A stretch of DNA of 64,000 nt from RPQJ01 sp963762315 (GCA_963762315.1 CAVXKO010000004.1:558001-622000), one strand, 5' to 3'. Shown: positions 46,486 to 56,235, numbered from the stretch's first letter. Numbers and translations: made by a program. The notes: generated by a model from the sequence alone, not told the origin.

Positions 46486-47955
46486 ATGCTGCGAATCCTC
46501 GAGGAAGCCCTCACTTTCGACGACGTCCTGCTCGTGCCTGCGTATTCGCAGGTGCTGCCGGCTGAAGTGAGCCTCGGCACTCAGTTGACGCGCGGCATCC
46601 GGCTCAACCTGCCGATCGTCTCGGCAGCCATGGATACCGTGACCGAGCACCGGCTCGCCATCGCGATCGCGCAGGAAGGGGGCATCGGCATCATTCACAA
46701 GAACATGCCGATCGACCAGCAGGCCCGCGAGGTGGCGCGGGTAAAGCGCTTCGAGAGCGGCATCATCCACGACCCGATCACGGTGCGCCCCGAGGCGACC
46801 ATCCGTGAAGTGCTCGAGCTGACGCGCGCCAAGAACATCTCGGGCGTGCCGGTGGTGCGCGACGGCAAGGCCGTCGGCATCGTCACTCATCGCGACCTGC
46901 GCTTCGAGACGCGTTACGACGCCCCGGTCTCGTCGGTGATGACACCGCGCGAGCGGCTCGTCACCGTGCGCGAGAACTCGCCCAAGGACGAAGTGCTCGG
47001 CCTGCTGCACAAGCACCGCATCGAGAAGGTGCTGGTCGTCGACGACGACTTCGCGCTGAAGGGCATGATCACGGTCAAGGACTTCCAGAAGGCCACGGAG
47101 TTCCCGCGCGCCTGCAAGGACGAGCGTGGCGCATTGCGCGTCGGCGCGGCGATCGGCACGAGCGCCGATACCCTCGAGCGGGCGGCGGCGTTGCGCGAAT
47201 CGGGGGTCGACGTGATCATCGTCGACACGGCGCACGGCCATTCGAAGGGCGTGATCGAGACGGTCAAGCGCATCAAGGCCCGGTGGCCGGCGCAGCAGGT
47301 CATCGCCGGCAACATCGTCACGGGAGAGGCAGCACTCGCACTGATCGACGCGGGTGCCGATGCGGTCAAGGTCGGCATCGGCCCGGGCTCGATCTGCACC
47401 ACGCGCATCGTGGCGGGCGTCGGGGTGCCCCAGATCAGCGCCGTCGCGAACGTCGCCGCGGCGCTCGCGGCGCACGGCATCCCGCTCATCGCCGACGGCG
47501 GCATCCGTTTCTCGGGCGACCTCGCCAAGGCCATCGCCGCGGGCGCACACTGCGTGATGATGGGCGGACTGTTCGCAGGCACCGAGGAATCGCCGGGCGA
47601 GGTCGAGCTTTACCAGGGCGCGTCGTACAAGTCCTACCGCGGCATGGGTTCGCTTGGAGCGATGTCGCAGTCGCACGGCTCGCGCGATCGCTACTTCCAG
47701 GACGCGTCCGCCGAGCTCGAGAAGCTCGTGCCCGAGGGCGTCGAAGGCCGGGTCCCGTACAAGGGCAGCATCGTCGCGATCCTGCACCAGCTGTCGGGCG
47801 GCCTGCGCGCCGCGATGGGGTACACAGGCAGCGCCAGCATCGAGGAGATGCGCACGCGGCCGAAGTTCGTGCGCATCACCAACGCCGGCGTCCGCGAGAG
47901 CCACGTTCACGACGTGACCATCACCAAGGAAGCGCCCAATTACCGTGTCAGCTGA
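46486..47955 (+). CDS. guaB: Inosine-5'-monophosphate dehydrogenase
   Basis: A 489-residue enzyme converting IMP to XMP with NAD, the committed step to GMP. Start MLRILEEALTFDDVLLVPAY; two CBS domains at about 95-200 (ITVRPEATIREVLELTRAKN and VTVRENSPKDEVLGLLHKHR); catalytic Cys in GIGPGSICTTRIVAGVGVPQ; the flap has YRGMGSLGAMSQ. Full length. guaA begins 11 bp before its stop. Confidence 0.97.
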   Translation: MLRILEEALTFDDVLLVPAYSQVLPAEVSLGTQLTRGIRLNLPIVSAAMDTVTEHRLAIAIAQEGGIGIIHKNMPIDQQAREVARVKRFESGIIHDPITVRPEATIREVLELTRAKNISGVPVVRDGKAVGIVTHRDLRFETRYDAPVSSVMTPRERLVTVRENSPKDEVLGLLHKHRIEKVLVVDDDFALKGMITVKDFQKATEFPRACKDERGALRVGAAIGTSADTLERAAALRESGVDVIIVDTAHGHSKGVIETVKRIKARWPAQQVIAGNIVTGEAALALIDAGADAVKVGIGPGSICTTRIVAGVGVPQISAVANVAAALAAHGIPLIADGGIRFSGDLAKAIAAGAHCVMMGGLFAGTEESPGEVELYQGASYKSYRGMGSLGAMSQSHGSRDRYFQDASAELEKLVPEGVEGRVPYKGSIVAILHQLSGGLRAAMGYTGSASIEEMRTRPKFVRITNAGVRESHVHDVTITKEAPNYRVS

Positions 47956-49550
47956 GACCAGCCCGGCGGTGCGGCCGGCCGACATCCACGCGCACCGCAT
48001 CCTGATCCTCGATTTCGGCTCGCAATATACCCAGCTGATCGCGCGTCGCGTCCGCGAGCTGGGCGTCTACTGCGAGATCCACCCCTGGGACGCGGGCGAC
48101 GACGCGGTGCGGGCCTTCGGCGCGCGCGGCATCATCCTGTCGGGCGGACCCGAGTCGGTCACGCAGGCCGGCGCGCCGGCGGCGCCGAAGTCGGTTTTCG
48201 AGGTGGGCGTGCCGGTGCTTGGCATCTGCTACGGCATGCAGACGATGGCGGCGCAGCTCGGCGGCCGCGTCGAGCCCGGCGCTGTGCACGAGTTCGGCTA
48301 TGCCGAGGTGCGGGCGCGCGGGCACTCCGCGCTGCTGCGCGACATCGAGGACCGCGTCAACGACGAGGGCCACGGCCTGCTCGACGTGTGGATGAGCCAC
48401 GGCGACCGCGTCGTCGAGTTGCCTGCGGGCTTCAAGGCGATCGCCGCCACGCCGGACCTGCCGATCGCCGCCATGGCCGACGAGGCGCGGCAATTCTATG
48501 CGCTGCAGTTCCACCCCGAGGTGACGCACACCCGTCAGGGCACGCGCATCTACGAGCGGTTCCTGCGCGCCATCTGCGGCTGCGACGCCGGCTGGAACGC
48601 GGGCAACATCATCGAGGACGCGGTCGCGCGAGTGCGCGGCGCAAGTCGGCGGCAGCAAGGTGCTGCTCGGCTTGTCCGGCGGCGTCGACTCGTCGGTGGT
48701 TGCGGCACTGCTGCACCGGGCGATCGGCGACCAGCTGACCTGCGTGTTCGTGGACCACGGCCTGCTGCGCCACCATGAGGGCGACCAGGTGATGGCCGTG
48801 TTCGCGCGCAACCTCGGCGTGCGCGTCATCCGGGTGGATGCCGCGGAACGCTTCTTCGCGGCGCTTGCGGGCGTCTCGGACCCGGAGGCCAAGCGCAAGA
48901 TCATCGGCCGCCTGTTCATCGAGATCTTCGACGAAGAGGCGAACAAGCTCGAGGGCGTGGAGTTCCTGGCGCAGGGCACCATCTACCCCGACGTGATCGA
49001 GTCGGCCGGCAGCAAGACCGGCAAAGCACACGTCATCAAGTCGCACCACAACGTCGGCGGACTGCCTGCGCACATGAAGCTCAAGCTGGTCGAGCCGCTG
49101 CGCGAGCTGTTCAAGGACGAAGTGCGGCGCATCGGCATCGAGCTCGGCCTGCCGGTCGAGATGGTTCATCGCCACCCGTTCCCGGGCCCGGGCCTCGGCG
49201 TGCGCATCCTCGGCGAGGTGACCCACGCTGCCGCGGACACGCTGCGCCTCGCCGACCACATCTTCATCGAGGAATTGCGCAAGGCCGGCTGGTACGAGAA
49301 GACGAGCCAGGCCTTCGCGGTGTTCCTGCCCGTGAAAAGCGTGGGCGTCACCGGCGACGGCCGGCGCCACGAGCCCGTGATCGCGCTGCGGGCCGTCGAG
49401 ACGATCGACTTCATGACGGCGCACTGGGCGCACCTGCCGTACGAGCTGCTCGACGTCTGCTCGCGCCGCATCGTCAATGAGGTCAAGGGCATCTCGCGCG
49501 TGGTTTACGACATTTCCGGGAAGCCGCCCGCGACCATCGAGTGGGAGTGA
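47945..49550 (+). CDS. guaA: GMP synthase (glutamine-hydrolysing), one apparent frameshift
   Basis: Converts XMP to GMP. The N-terminal glutaminase has HRILILDFGSQYTQLIARRV, catalytic Cys in GVPVLGICYGMQTMAAQLGG and the His/Glu in LQFHPEVTHT. After EDAVARVR a one-base insertion near 48638 separates it from AQVGGSKVLLGLSGGVDSSV, the ATP-pyrophosphatase P-loop SGGVDS. The dimerisation domain (RHEPVIALRAVETIDFMTAH, ending PATIEWE) is complete. Corrected length is about 534 residues (E. coli 525). The start is GTG 47945, overlapping guaB; GTG 47969 is possible. The break is probably a sequence error. Confidence 0.95.
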
Positions 49551-49674
49551 CGGGAATCGGATGCTCGAGGCGGCTGCAGCGTATGGCTTCTTCGAAAATT
49601 CAAGAATTCAACATGCGCGGTTGGCTTACTTGGCGTAGGTCCTAGCGCGTGGGAGTCAGTGGAGCGCCCGCGAC

Positions 49675-50661
49675 ATGGTCGAAACATGGACCAGTGTTCC
49701 GATTGCCCGCATCGAAGACCTGCGCGATGCGGTCTATGGCGCTGGGCTCGAGGCGACGCAGATTTCGACTGGCCCTCTCTCGGGCAATCTGACGTTCGTT
49801 CGACGCGATGATGTCCTTTACAGCAGCGGCCTGATCAACGGCCAGGTGGCGCTGCGGGGCCCCCTCTCCAGCGACCGGATCACCGTGGGCGTCGGCCTGC
49901 GGATGGGTGGCGGTACCCGTCACTGGCTCGAGGAAACCGCCTCCGGCGCCGTCGGTGTATTTCATGCAGGCGATGAGCATGACGCGTCCTACACGCGAGG
50001 TTCGCTCTATGCGACGGCGACCCTTTCGCTCGACCGGCTGGAACAGCTGGCGGCGGGCGACGAGCTTGTCCTTGACCGGCCGGTCCTTGGGGGCACCGGG
50101 CTTCACGCGCGGCCGCTCGAAGACGCGACGCTCGGGCGAATTCGTCACGCCTTCGAGCGGATCCACGCAGGCCGTCGCGACGCGATGCGCGAGACCAGAA
50201 TCGGCCAGGAGCTGCTCCGCGCGTTGATCGCCCACCTCGGGCGTTCCCCAAGAGTTGGCAATCGGGCAGGCCGCACAGATGCACACGCGATGATCGTCCG
50301 GCGGGCACGCGCCTACATCGTGGAGCATCTCGCCGAGCCGATATGCCCTGACACACTGGCGCGGGCTGCCCTCACTTCGCGCAGGACGCTGTTTCGCGCC
50401 TTTGCGCAGATCCTGGACGACACGCCGCAAATCTACGTGATGCGGCTGCGGCTGCACCGCATCCGTCACGACCTCGCCAGCGACGAGGAGCGGGCCTGCA
50501 CCGTCGCGCTGATTGCCAATCAATGGGGGATCAGCGAATTGGGCCGCATGGCACGACGGTATCGCGATCTCTTCGGCGAATTCCCAAGCGACACGCTTGC
50601 GAAGCAGCGGCCGCGCACTCGGCCGGAAGCCGGGGCGGCCCGATTGGCACGCTCTGCATAG
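49675..50661 (+). CDS. AraC-family transcriptional regulator
   Basis: A 328-residue regulator. The C-terminal double helix-turn-helix (about 205-305) includes IVEHLAEPICPDTLARAALT, SRRTLFRAFAQILDDTPQIY and MRLRLHRIRHDLASDEERAC; the second helix-turn-helix, VALIANQWGISELGRMARRY, is followed by RDLFGEFPSDTL, the family's conserved end. The N-terminal about 190 residues form a beta-rich sensor region with no clear motif. It lies 145 bp before a pair of DUF1254 genes on the same strand and may control them. guaA and tadA, on either side, are adjacent in related bacteria, so this looks like a locally added module. Confidence 0.88.
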   Translation: MVETWTSVPIARIEDLRDAVYGAGLEATQISTGPLSGNLTFVRRDDVLYSSGLINGQVALRGPLSSDRITVGVGLRMGGGTRHWLEETASGAVGVFHAGDEHDASYTRGSLYATATLSLDRLEQLAAGDELVLDRPVLGGTGLHARPLEDATLGRIRHAFERIHAGRRDAMRETRIGQELLRALIAHLGRSPRVGNRAGRTDAHAMIVRRARAYIVEHLAEPICPDTLARAALTSRRTLFRAFAQILDDTPQIYVMRLRLHRIRHDLASDEERACTVALIANQWGISELGRMARRYRDLFGEFPSDTLAKQRPRTRPEAGAARLARSA

Positions 50662-50806
50662 TCTGAGCGGAGTCGCGTCTCGTACAGTCGAAATGCAGCG
50701 AGCCGCCTCCCGTGCGACACAACCGCCCGGGCAAAGTGCGTCGCGGAACACGCCCGGATCGTGTCGGGCCAGCGCGCAGTGGATGCCGCCATTGGAGGGG
50801 AACCGT

Positions 50807-52198
50807 ATGCGGAAAGTGTTTGCTCGTCTTGCCGTCCTGGCCTCGGCCGTCGTGCTTGCAATCGCGGTCGCTACGCCCCTGCATGCGCAAACGGTTTCCG
50901 CGGATGAGGCAAAAAAGATCGCGACCGAGGCGTACCTGTATGCCTATCCGATGCTCTACAACTACAAGACGCTGTTCCAGCAGGCAGCCGACCCTTCGTT
51001 CCCCGGCTACGTGGGTGGCTTCAACCGCTTCCGTCACTACTCGCGCGGTTTCACGCCGGCCGACAAGGACATCGTCACGCCCAGCAACGACACGCCGTAC
51101 TCCTGGGCCTGGCTCGACCTGCGGACCGAGCCGATGGTGGTGTCTGTTGCGGCGTCGCCGGACCGTTACTACGTCCAGCAGTGGTTCGACCTGTACACGC
51201 ACAACTTCGCCTATCTCGGGTCACGGGCAACCGGCACCGCAGCGGGGCACTATCTCTTTGTCGGCCCGAACTGGAAGGGCGAGGCACCGGCTGGCATCAC
51301 GAAAGTGCTGCGCGCCGAGACCGAAATCATCGGCACCCTGACGCGGACGAGCTGGTCGGGCCCGGCAGATCGTGACGGCCTGGTGGCGACGCAGCGGCAA
51401 TATCGCATCCGGCCGCTGAGCGAGTTCACCGGTGGAAAGCCTCCGCAACCCGCGCCGACGTTCGTGTTTCCGGCGTGGGACGAGGCTCGCGCCAACTCCA
51501 TCGGCTTCATCGAGTACCTGAACTTCCTGCTGCGGTTCGCCCCCGTGGTCGACAGCGAGAAGGCCACGATGGAGCGCTTTGCCAGGATCGGCATCGGCCC
51601 CGGGCGGGCCTTTGATCCGGCAACGGTCGAACCGGCGACACGCGCCGCGATCGAGGCCGGCATCAAGGATGGGGCGGCCCGGCTTCAGGCCGAACTCGCC
51701 AAGACGACCAGTTCGGTCGATCTCTTCGGCACCCGTGCGTTCCTTGGCTCGGATTACGTGATGCGACGGGCCGTCGGTGCGGCCATCGGCATCTACGGGA
51801 ACTCGAAAGAGGAGGCCTACTACACGGCCTACAACCTGGACGCGAACAAGCAGCCGCTCGACGGCAGCAAGCGCTACGTGCTGCGATTCTCCAGGGACCA
51901 GGTGCCGCCGGTGAAGTTCTTCTGGTCAATGACCATGTACGACCTGCCGGATCGCTTGCTCGTCGACAACCCGATCCAGCGCTATGCAATCGGCAGCCGG
52001 ACGCAGGGTCTCAAGACCAACGCCGACGGCTCGGTCGACATCTATCTGCAATCGGCATCCCCTGGCGGCGACAAGGAGTCGAACTGGCTTCCCACGCCGC
52101 AGCAGGGGCCGTTCTTCATGGTGCTCAGGATGTATGGGCCCGAGGGCAGGCTCGCGGCCGGCGAGTGGCAGGCGCCGCAGCCGACCGCAGCGCAATAG
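50807..52198 (+). CDS. DUF1254/DUF1214 domain protein, exported (first of a pair)
   Basis: A 463-residue exported protein. ATG 50807 follows GGAGGGG; signal peptide about 1-28 ending LHAQT. The N-terminal DUF1254 region starts SADEAKKIATEAYLYAYPML and contains TPSNDTPYSWAWLDLRTEPM and YYVQQWFDLYTHNFAYLGSR. The C-terminal DUF1214 region contains VPPVKFFWSMTMYDLPDRLL and YLQSASPGGDKESNWLPTPQ and the end PFFMVLRMYGPE. No enzymatic role is firmly established for the family; members are common in environmental proteobacteria and Mycobacterium. It shares the same fold order with the next gene, from which it is 28 bp apart. Confidence 0.87.
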   Translation: MRKVFARLAVLASAVVLAIAVATPLHAQTVSADEAKKIATEAYLYAYPMLYNYKTLFQQAADPSFPGYVGGFNRFRHYSRGFTPADKDIVTPSNDTPYSWAWLDLRTEPMVVSVAASPDRYYVQQWFDLYTHNFAYLGSRATGTAAGHYLFVGPNWKGEAPAGITKVLRAETEIIGTLTRTSWSGPADRDGLVATQRQYRIRPLSEFTGGKPPQPAPTFVFPAWDEARANSIGFIEYLNFLLRFAPVVDSEKATMERFARIGIGPGRAFDPATVEPATRAAIEAGIKDGAARLQAELAKTTSSVDLFGTRAFLGSDYVMRRAVGAAIGIYGNSKEEAYYTAYNLDANKQPLDGSKRYVLRFSRDQVPPVKFFWSMTMYDLPDRLLVDNPIQRYAIGSRTQGLKTNADGSVDIYLQSASPGGDKESNWLPTPQQGPFFMVLRMYGPEGRLAAGEWQAPQPTAAQ

Positions 52199-52226
52199 CC
52201 CTGCCGACCTCAAGAGGAGGATCAAG

Positions 52227-53672
52227 GTGAAATCGAAGATGATCATTCTGGCGGCGCTCGCCGCCAATGTGGCGGTCGTTCCGGTCGTTCGCGCGGACAC
52301 TGTCTCGACGCGAATCGGAAACCTCGAATTTGATGGCAGCTATCCGACCGATGCGGCGATCGCCAAGCTCTATGACGAACGTGACTTCCAGCGGGCCGCG
52401 CAGGCATACATCTGGGCATTGCCGATCGTTGGCATGGCCAACTGGCAGAAGGCGCATGAGGAAATCTTCGGCGCCAGGTCGGGCGACGTCATCATCTACG
52501 ACGACTTCGTCAGCAAGCGCGGCATCCTGACGGCCAATGCCACGACACCCTACGTCATCAGCTTCTTCAATCTTGCCGAGACGGGGCCGGTCGTCATCGA
52601 CATGCCGGAGGGCGGCGTCGCCGGCTTCGTCAATGACATGTGGCAGCGGCCCGTCGTCGACATGGGCCAGACCGGACCCGACAAGGGCAAGGGCGGAAAG
52701 TACCTGCTGGTTGGTCCTGGCCAGAAGGTCGACGACACCGAGGGCTACTATGTCGTCAATCCGTCGACCACGAACGTCTTCTGGGGCTTTCGTGCGCTGG
52801 AGCGCGATCCTGCCAAGGTGCAGGCACTTCTCGATGCATTGAAGATCTATCCGCTGGCCCGGAAGGACAATCCCCCCAAAGTGCGGTTCGTCGACGTCAA
52901 GGGCAAGTCGTGGACACAGACACAGCCGCGGGGCCTCGCCTATTGGCAGAGCCTTGCGGACATCATCAACCGAGAACCCGTTCAGGAGCGGGACCGGTTC
53001 TTCATGGCGATGTTGAAGCCGCTTGGCATCGAAAAAGGAAAGCCGTTCAAGCCCGACGAACGTCAGGCAAAGCTCCTGACGGAAGGCGCGGTCGTCGGGG
53101 AGGCGATGGCGAAAGCGAACGACTTCGAGAAGAAGTTCCCGGCCGCGCACTATGTCGATGGCCGGCGGTGGGAGTTCGCCCTGGCGCTCGACCCGAGTCA
53201 GCGGGCCGAGAACTACGATGAACTCGACGAACGCGCGGCCTGGTTCTACGAGGCCACGACGACCTCGGCGGGCATGGTGACGACAACGCCGGGGGTGGGC
53301 CAGATCTATCTCGGCACCTACAAGGACAAGGCAGGTAACTGGCTCGATGGCAGCAAGACCTACCGGCTCCGTGTCCCGAAGGACGCGCCGGTCGCGAATT
53401 TCTGGTCGATGACCGTCTACGATACCGACACGCGCGCGCTCGTCGACAATCGGACTCAACAGGCCGACCGCTCCTCGCGCATGAACCTCAAGAAGAACTC
53501 CGACGGGTCGGTTGACCTCTACGTAGGTCCCAAGGCTCCAGCAGGCATGGAGAGCAACTGGGTGCAATCTCTGCCGGGCAAGTCATGGTTCTCCTATTTC
53601 AGGCTTTACGGCCCGACGGAACCCTTCTTCGATCGCTCCTGGGTGTTGGACGATTTCGAAGAGGTCAAGTGA
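52227..53672 (+). CDS. DUF1254/DUF1214 domain protein, exported (second of a pair)
   Basis: A 481-residue exported protein. GTG 52227 is chosen because AGAGGAGG lies 6 bases before it; ATG 52239 is an alternative. Signal peptide about 1-23 (MKSKMIILAALAANVAVVPV, ending VRADT). DUF1254: YDERDFQRAAQAYIWALPIV and TANATTPYVISFFNLAETGP; a middle segment with DALKIYPLARKDNPPKVRFV is absent from the first paralogue; DUF1214: VANFWSMTVYDTDTRALVDN and KNSDGSVDLYVGPKAPAGME with WFSYFRLYGPTEPFFDRSW. It is the longer, common form of the family. The pair is likely one transcript under the AraC gene. Confidence 0.87.
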   Translation: MKSKMIILAALAANVAVVPVVRADTVSTRIGNLEFDGSYPTDAAIAKLYDERDFQRAAQAYIWALPIVGMANWQKAHEEIFGARSGDVIIYDDFVSKRGILTANATTPYVISFFNLAETGPVVIDMPEGGVAGFVNDMWQRPVVDMGQTGPDKGKGGKYLLVGPGQKVDDTEGYYVVNPSTTNVFWGFRALERDPAKVQALLDALKIYPLARKDNPPKVRFVDVKGKSWTQTQPRGLAYWQSLADIINREPVQERDRFFMAMLKPLGIEKGKPFKPDERQAKLLTEGAVVGEAMAKANDFEKKFPAAHYVDGRRWEFALALDPSQRAENYDELDERAAWFYEATTTSAGMVTTTPGVGQIYLGTYKDKAGNWLDGSKTYRLRVPKDAPVANFWSMTVYDTDTRALVDNRTQQADRSSRMNLKKNSDGSVDLYVGPKAPAGMESNWVQSLPGKSWFSYFRLYGPTEPFFDRSWVLDDFEEVK

Positions 53673-53923
53673 CCGGTCCTCTCGCGTTCGGGAATGGCGC
53701 GGAAGAAGGTAACGGCGGTCCAACGGGTCCGGCGCGGGTCCGCAGGGCGCTTGCCCGAACTGACGGCCAGGAGTCGTCCTGAAAAGTGCTGCGCGTTGAC
53801 GGTAAAACTGACGGAAAAATTCGGCGGGGCAGCCTGAGGCACATTACAAATCAATGGCTTATAACGCTTGTTGATGATTGAATCGGAGCAGGTTCCAGCT
53901 CCCGCGCGCGTGTCGCGCGACAC

Positions 53924-54400
53924 GTGCGCCCGGCAGGACAGGTCTCATGGATCCATTGGACGAAACAGTTCATGCGCCGCGCGATCGAGCTTGCGCGCGA
54001 GGCCGAGGCGGCCGGCGAGGTGCCCGTCGGGGCCGTGATCGTTCGCGAAGGCCGCATCGTCGGCGAAGGCTCGAATCGCCCGATCGGCACCCGGGATCCG
54101 ACGGCACACGCCGAGATGGTTGCGCTCCGGGCCGCGGCCGCGGCCGGCGACAGCTATCGGCTCACGGGCACCACGTTGTACGTGACGCTGGAGCCCTGCG
54201 CGATGTGCGCAGGCGCGATGGTCCACGCCCGCGTGCAGAGGCTCGTCTATGGGGCGACCGATCCGCGCGCCGGTGCGGCCGGCAGCGTGTTCGATATCGT
54301 GCGGCACCCGGCCCTCAACCACCGCATCGACTGCGTCGCCGGGGTGCTCGCGGACGAGTGCTCGATCATGCTGCGGGAGTTCTTCGCCGCGCGGCGCTGA
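53924..54400 (+). CDS. tadA: tRNA-specific adenosine deaminase TadA
   Basis: A 158-residue zinc deaminase that makes inosine at wobble position 34 of tRNA-Arg. The zinc/catalytic motif is TAHAEMVALRAAAAAGDSYR with H-A-E, and the Cys pair is LEPCAMCAGAMVHARVQRLV. The segment GAAGSVFDIVRHPALNHRID is family typical. GTG 53924 is chosen because aromatic residues conserved before MRRAIELAREA (here WTKQF) lie upstream of the first ATG (53972). It is convergent with mltF, 21 bp apart, as in Pseudomonas-like gene order. Confidence 0.94.
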   Translation: MRPAGQVSWIHWTKQFMRRAIELAREAEAAGEVPVGAVIVREGRIVGEGSNRPIGTRDPTAHAEMVALRAAAAAGDSYRLTGTTLYVTLEPCAMCAGAMVHARVQRLVYGATDPRAGAAGSVFDIVRHPALNHRIDCVAGVLADECSIMLREFFAARR

Positions 54401-54421
54401 GCCGCGGCCCGGGCATCGCGC

Positions 54422-55843
54422 TTACTGGCTGCGCTTCGCCGGTTTCTTCTTGGCAGGCTTCTTCGCTTCGGGCTTGCCCGTATCTGCCGGCGCAGGGCTG
54501 CCCGTTCCGGCCACCTCGAGGATGTTGAGGTAGGCCTGCACGTTTTCCACGTAACGCACGGGCTCCCATCCCCGCGCGTAGCCGCGCTTGGTGCGCGTGT
54601 ACCATCGCTCCTGGCTCAGGAGCGGCAGCACTTCGCGCACGTCCTCCCAGCGGTCCGGGTTGCGTCCCTGAGCCTCCGCAATGACACGTGCGTCCTCCAG
54701 GTGACCGTAACCGACGTTGTAGGAGGCGACGGCGAACCACGTGCGGTCCGGTTCGGGGATGCGGCGCGGCACCGTCTGCAGCATCCTGGACAGGTACTTG
54801 GCGCCGCCGAAAATGCTCGAGCGCGGATCTCGCCGGTCTCCTGAGCGCATCATCTGGGCCGTGTCTTCGGTGAGCTGCATCAATCCGCGCACGCCGGTGA
54901 AGGATACGGCGCCCGGGTCCCATTTCGATTCCTGGTAGCCCATGGCGGCCAGCAGGCGCCAGTCGAGGCCGTACTTTTCCGCAGCTTCCTGGAACCAGCC
55001 GAGGTACGCCGGCAGGCGGCTGCCGAGGTGCTCCATGAAGCTGCGCGAGAGCAGGTAATCGAAGCGATCGTCCTCGCCGTAGTAGCGGTCGAGCACCTCG
55101 GTGATCAGTCCTTCGGCGCGGGCCATCACGAAGAAGGCGTTCACGCGATCGAGGAGGCTGGCGTCGTGGCCTGCGGTGCTGACGACCCAGGAAATCGCGC
55201 GCTCCGGCGAGAGGTCGAGCGCGATCGCGAGTTCCGGGTGCACCGAGCGGTTCAGCGCGAATTCGGTCGAGCTCGCGAGCGTGTACTCCACGCGGCCCTG
55301 CGAGACGTCGGCGAGGATCTCCTCGGTGTCGGTGTCGTCGCGTTCGATCCACGCGAGGTCCGGGTGCTGGAGGCGCAGGTCCTCGAGCGTGCGGGAGTGG
55401 GCGCTGCCTGCGGCGACCTCGATCTGGCCCATGGCTGCGTTGACGATCGTCGTGGGCCGGGCGCCGCGGCGGCGATAGACGAGGTGCTCGCGCACCAGCT
55501 GGTAGCCCGGTCCGAACTGGGTGTTCGCGGGCAGCTCGATGCCCGTGGAGAGGCCTGCGGCCGCGAGGTGCGCTCTGCCAGCGGCGACCTCGGCGATCGC
55601 CGCCTCGCGGGTGCGGACGGTATAGAGCCTGAGGGGTACGCCGAGGCTTTCGGCAAAGCGGCTGGCCAGTTCGTAGGCGGGCCCCTCGGGGCCGTGGCTG
55701 CCGAGGTAGTACGCGTCCGGGCTATTGCGGGTGACGACCCTGAGTTCGCCGTCCGCCAGGATCCGTTGCAGGAGGGCGGGCGGTTGCGAACAGGTCGCAA
55801 GCAACAGGCTGGCAAGTATGGCGAGGAGGGCCTTCATGGGCAT
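54422..55843 (-). CDS. mltF: Membrane-bound lytic murein transglycosylase F
   Basis: A 473-residue lipoprotein with lipobox LLLATC near residues 13-18. The N-terminal substrate-binding (SBP_bac_3) domain contains GELRVVTRNSPDAYYLGSHG and DLAWIERDDTDTEEILADVS; the C-terminal SLT domain has the catalytic Glu in LDWRLLAAMGYQESKWDPGA, then GVRGLMQLTEDTA and SYNVGYGHLEDARV. The tail is Lys/Ala/Pro-rich and beyond the family end. ATG 55843 or 55837 could be the start. It pairs with tadA in the conserved order. Confidence 0.94.
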   Translation of the reverse strand: MPMKALLAILASLLLATCSQPPALLQRILADGELRVVTRNSPDAYYLGSHGPEGPAYELASRFAESLGVPLRLYTVRTREAAIAEVAAGRAHLAAAGLSTGIELPANTQFGPGYQLVREHLVYRRRGARPTTIVNAAMGQIEVAAGSAHSRTLEDLRLQHPDLAWIERDDTDTEEILADVSQGRVEYTLASSTEFALNRSVHPELAIALDLSPERAISWVVSTAGHDASLLDRVNAFFVMARAEGLITEVLDRYYGEDDRFDYLLSRSFMEHLGSRLPAYLGWFQEAAEKYGLDWRLLAAMGYQESKWDPGAVSFTGVRGLMQLTEDTAQMMRSGDRRDPRSSIFGGAKYLSRMLQTVPRRIPEPDRTWFAVASYNVGYGHLEDARVIAEAQGRNPDRWEDVREVLPLLSQERWYTRTKRGYARGWEPVRYVENVQAYLNILEVAGTGSPAPADTGKPEAKKPAKKKPAKRSQ

Positions 55844-55892
55844 CGGGTCCGGCCCGGCATTGTGCCAATGGCAGCCCGATCGCGCTCAAATG

Positions 55893-55920
55893 GTGACTCT
55901 TTGTCCGGTTGCTATAGAAT
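55893..55920 (+). promoter_or_regulatory. Possible tRNA-Ser promoter
   Basis: GTGACT at 55893-55898 and TAGAAT at 55915-55920 with 16 bp between, 11 bp before the tRNA 5' end. The -10 is good, the -35 modest. Confidence 0.45.
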
Positions 55921-55931
55921 ACGCGGCCCTC

Positions 55932-56026
<95 letters not shown>

Positions 56027-56062
56027 AAACGACAACGCCCGCGTCAGCGGGCGTGATCGTTT
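56027..56062 (+). terminator. Hairpin terminator after tRNA-Ser
   Basis: Inverted repeat AAACGA..ACGCCCGC - GTCA - GCGGGCGT..TCGTTT immediately after the CCA end, closing with a short T run. This is the usual layout for tRNA transcription ends. Confidence 0.7.
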
Positions 56063-56213
56063 CTGGCCCTGAGGGTGGGCTGAGAGCCCGGAGTGGGGCG
56101 GGGTCCGCCCCGAATGGGTTCGACAGATCGGCAGCGCCGATCTGCACGGCCTCGACGCGGTTGCGTTCGAGGCCGCCCAAACGGGGCGAGGCCCGCTGCG
56201 GCGGGCCGAGTGC

Positions 56214-56232
56214 ATCCCACCCTCTCCGCCAG
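56214..56232 (+). repeat. Second copy of the tRNA-Ser 3' end (19-bp direct repeat)
   Basis: ATCCCACCCTCTCCGCCAG occurs at 56007-56025 as the end of tRNA-Ser(CGA) and again, identical, at 56214-56232, 207 bp further on. The rest of the tRNA is not repeated. Such copies mark tRNA-targeted integration in many genomes; no integrase is present here. Confidence 0.8.
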
Positions 56233-56235
56233 CAG

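Noticed and set aside
38344..49550. Programmed frameshifting in hisS, rodZ or guaA
   Set aside because: The shift sites have no slippery heptamer or stimulatory structure in common, and orthologues are not frameshifted; one-base sequence error is simpler.
53673..53923. Hidden small gene between the second DUF1254 gene and tadA
   Set aside because: No frame with a ribosome site and recognisable content; only an AT-richer stretch near 53830-53880 with a TATAAC box and no paired -35.
56100..56232. A second, degenerate tRNA after tRNA-Ser
   Set aside because: Only the last 19 bases match; no acceptor 5' strand, anticodon arm or D arm can be formed.
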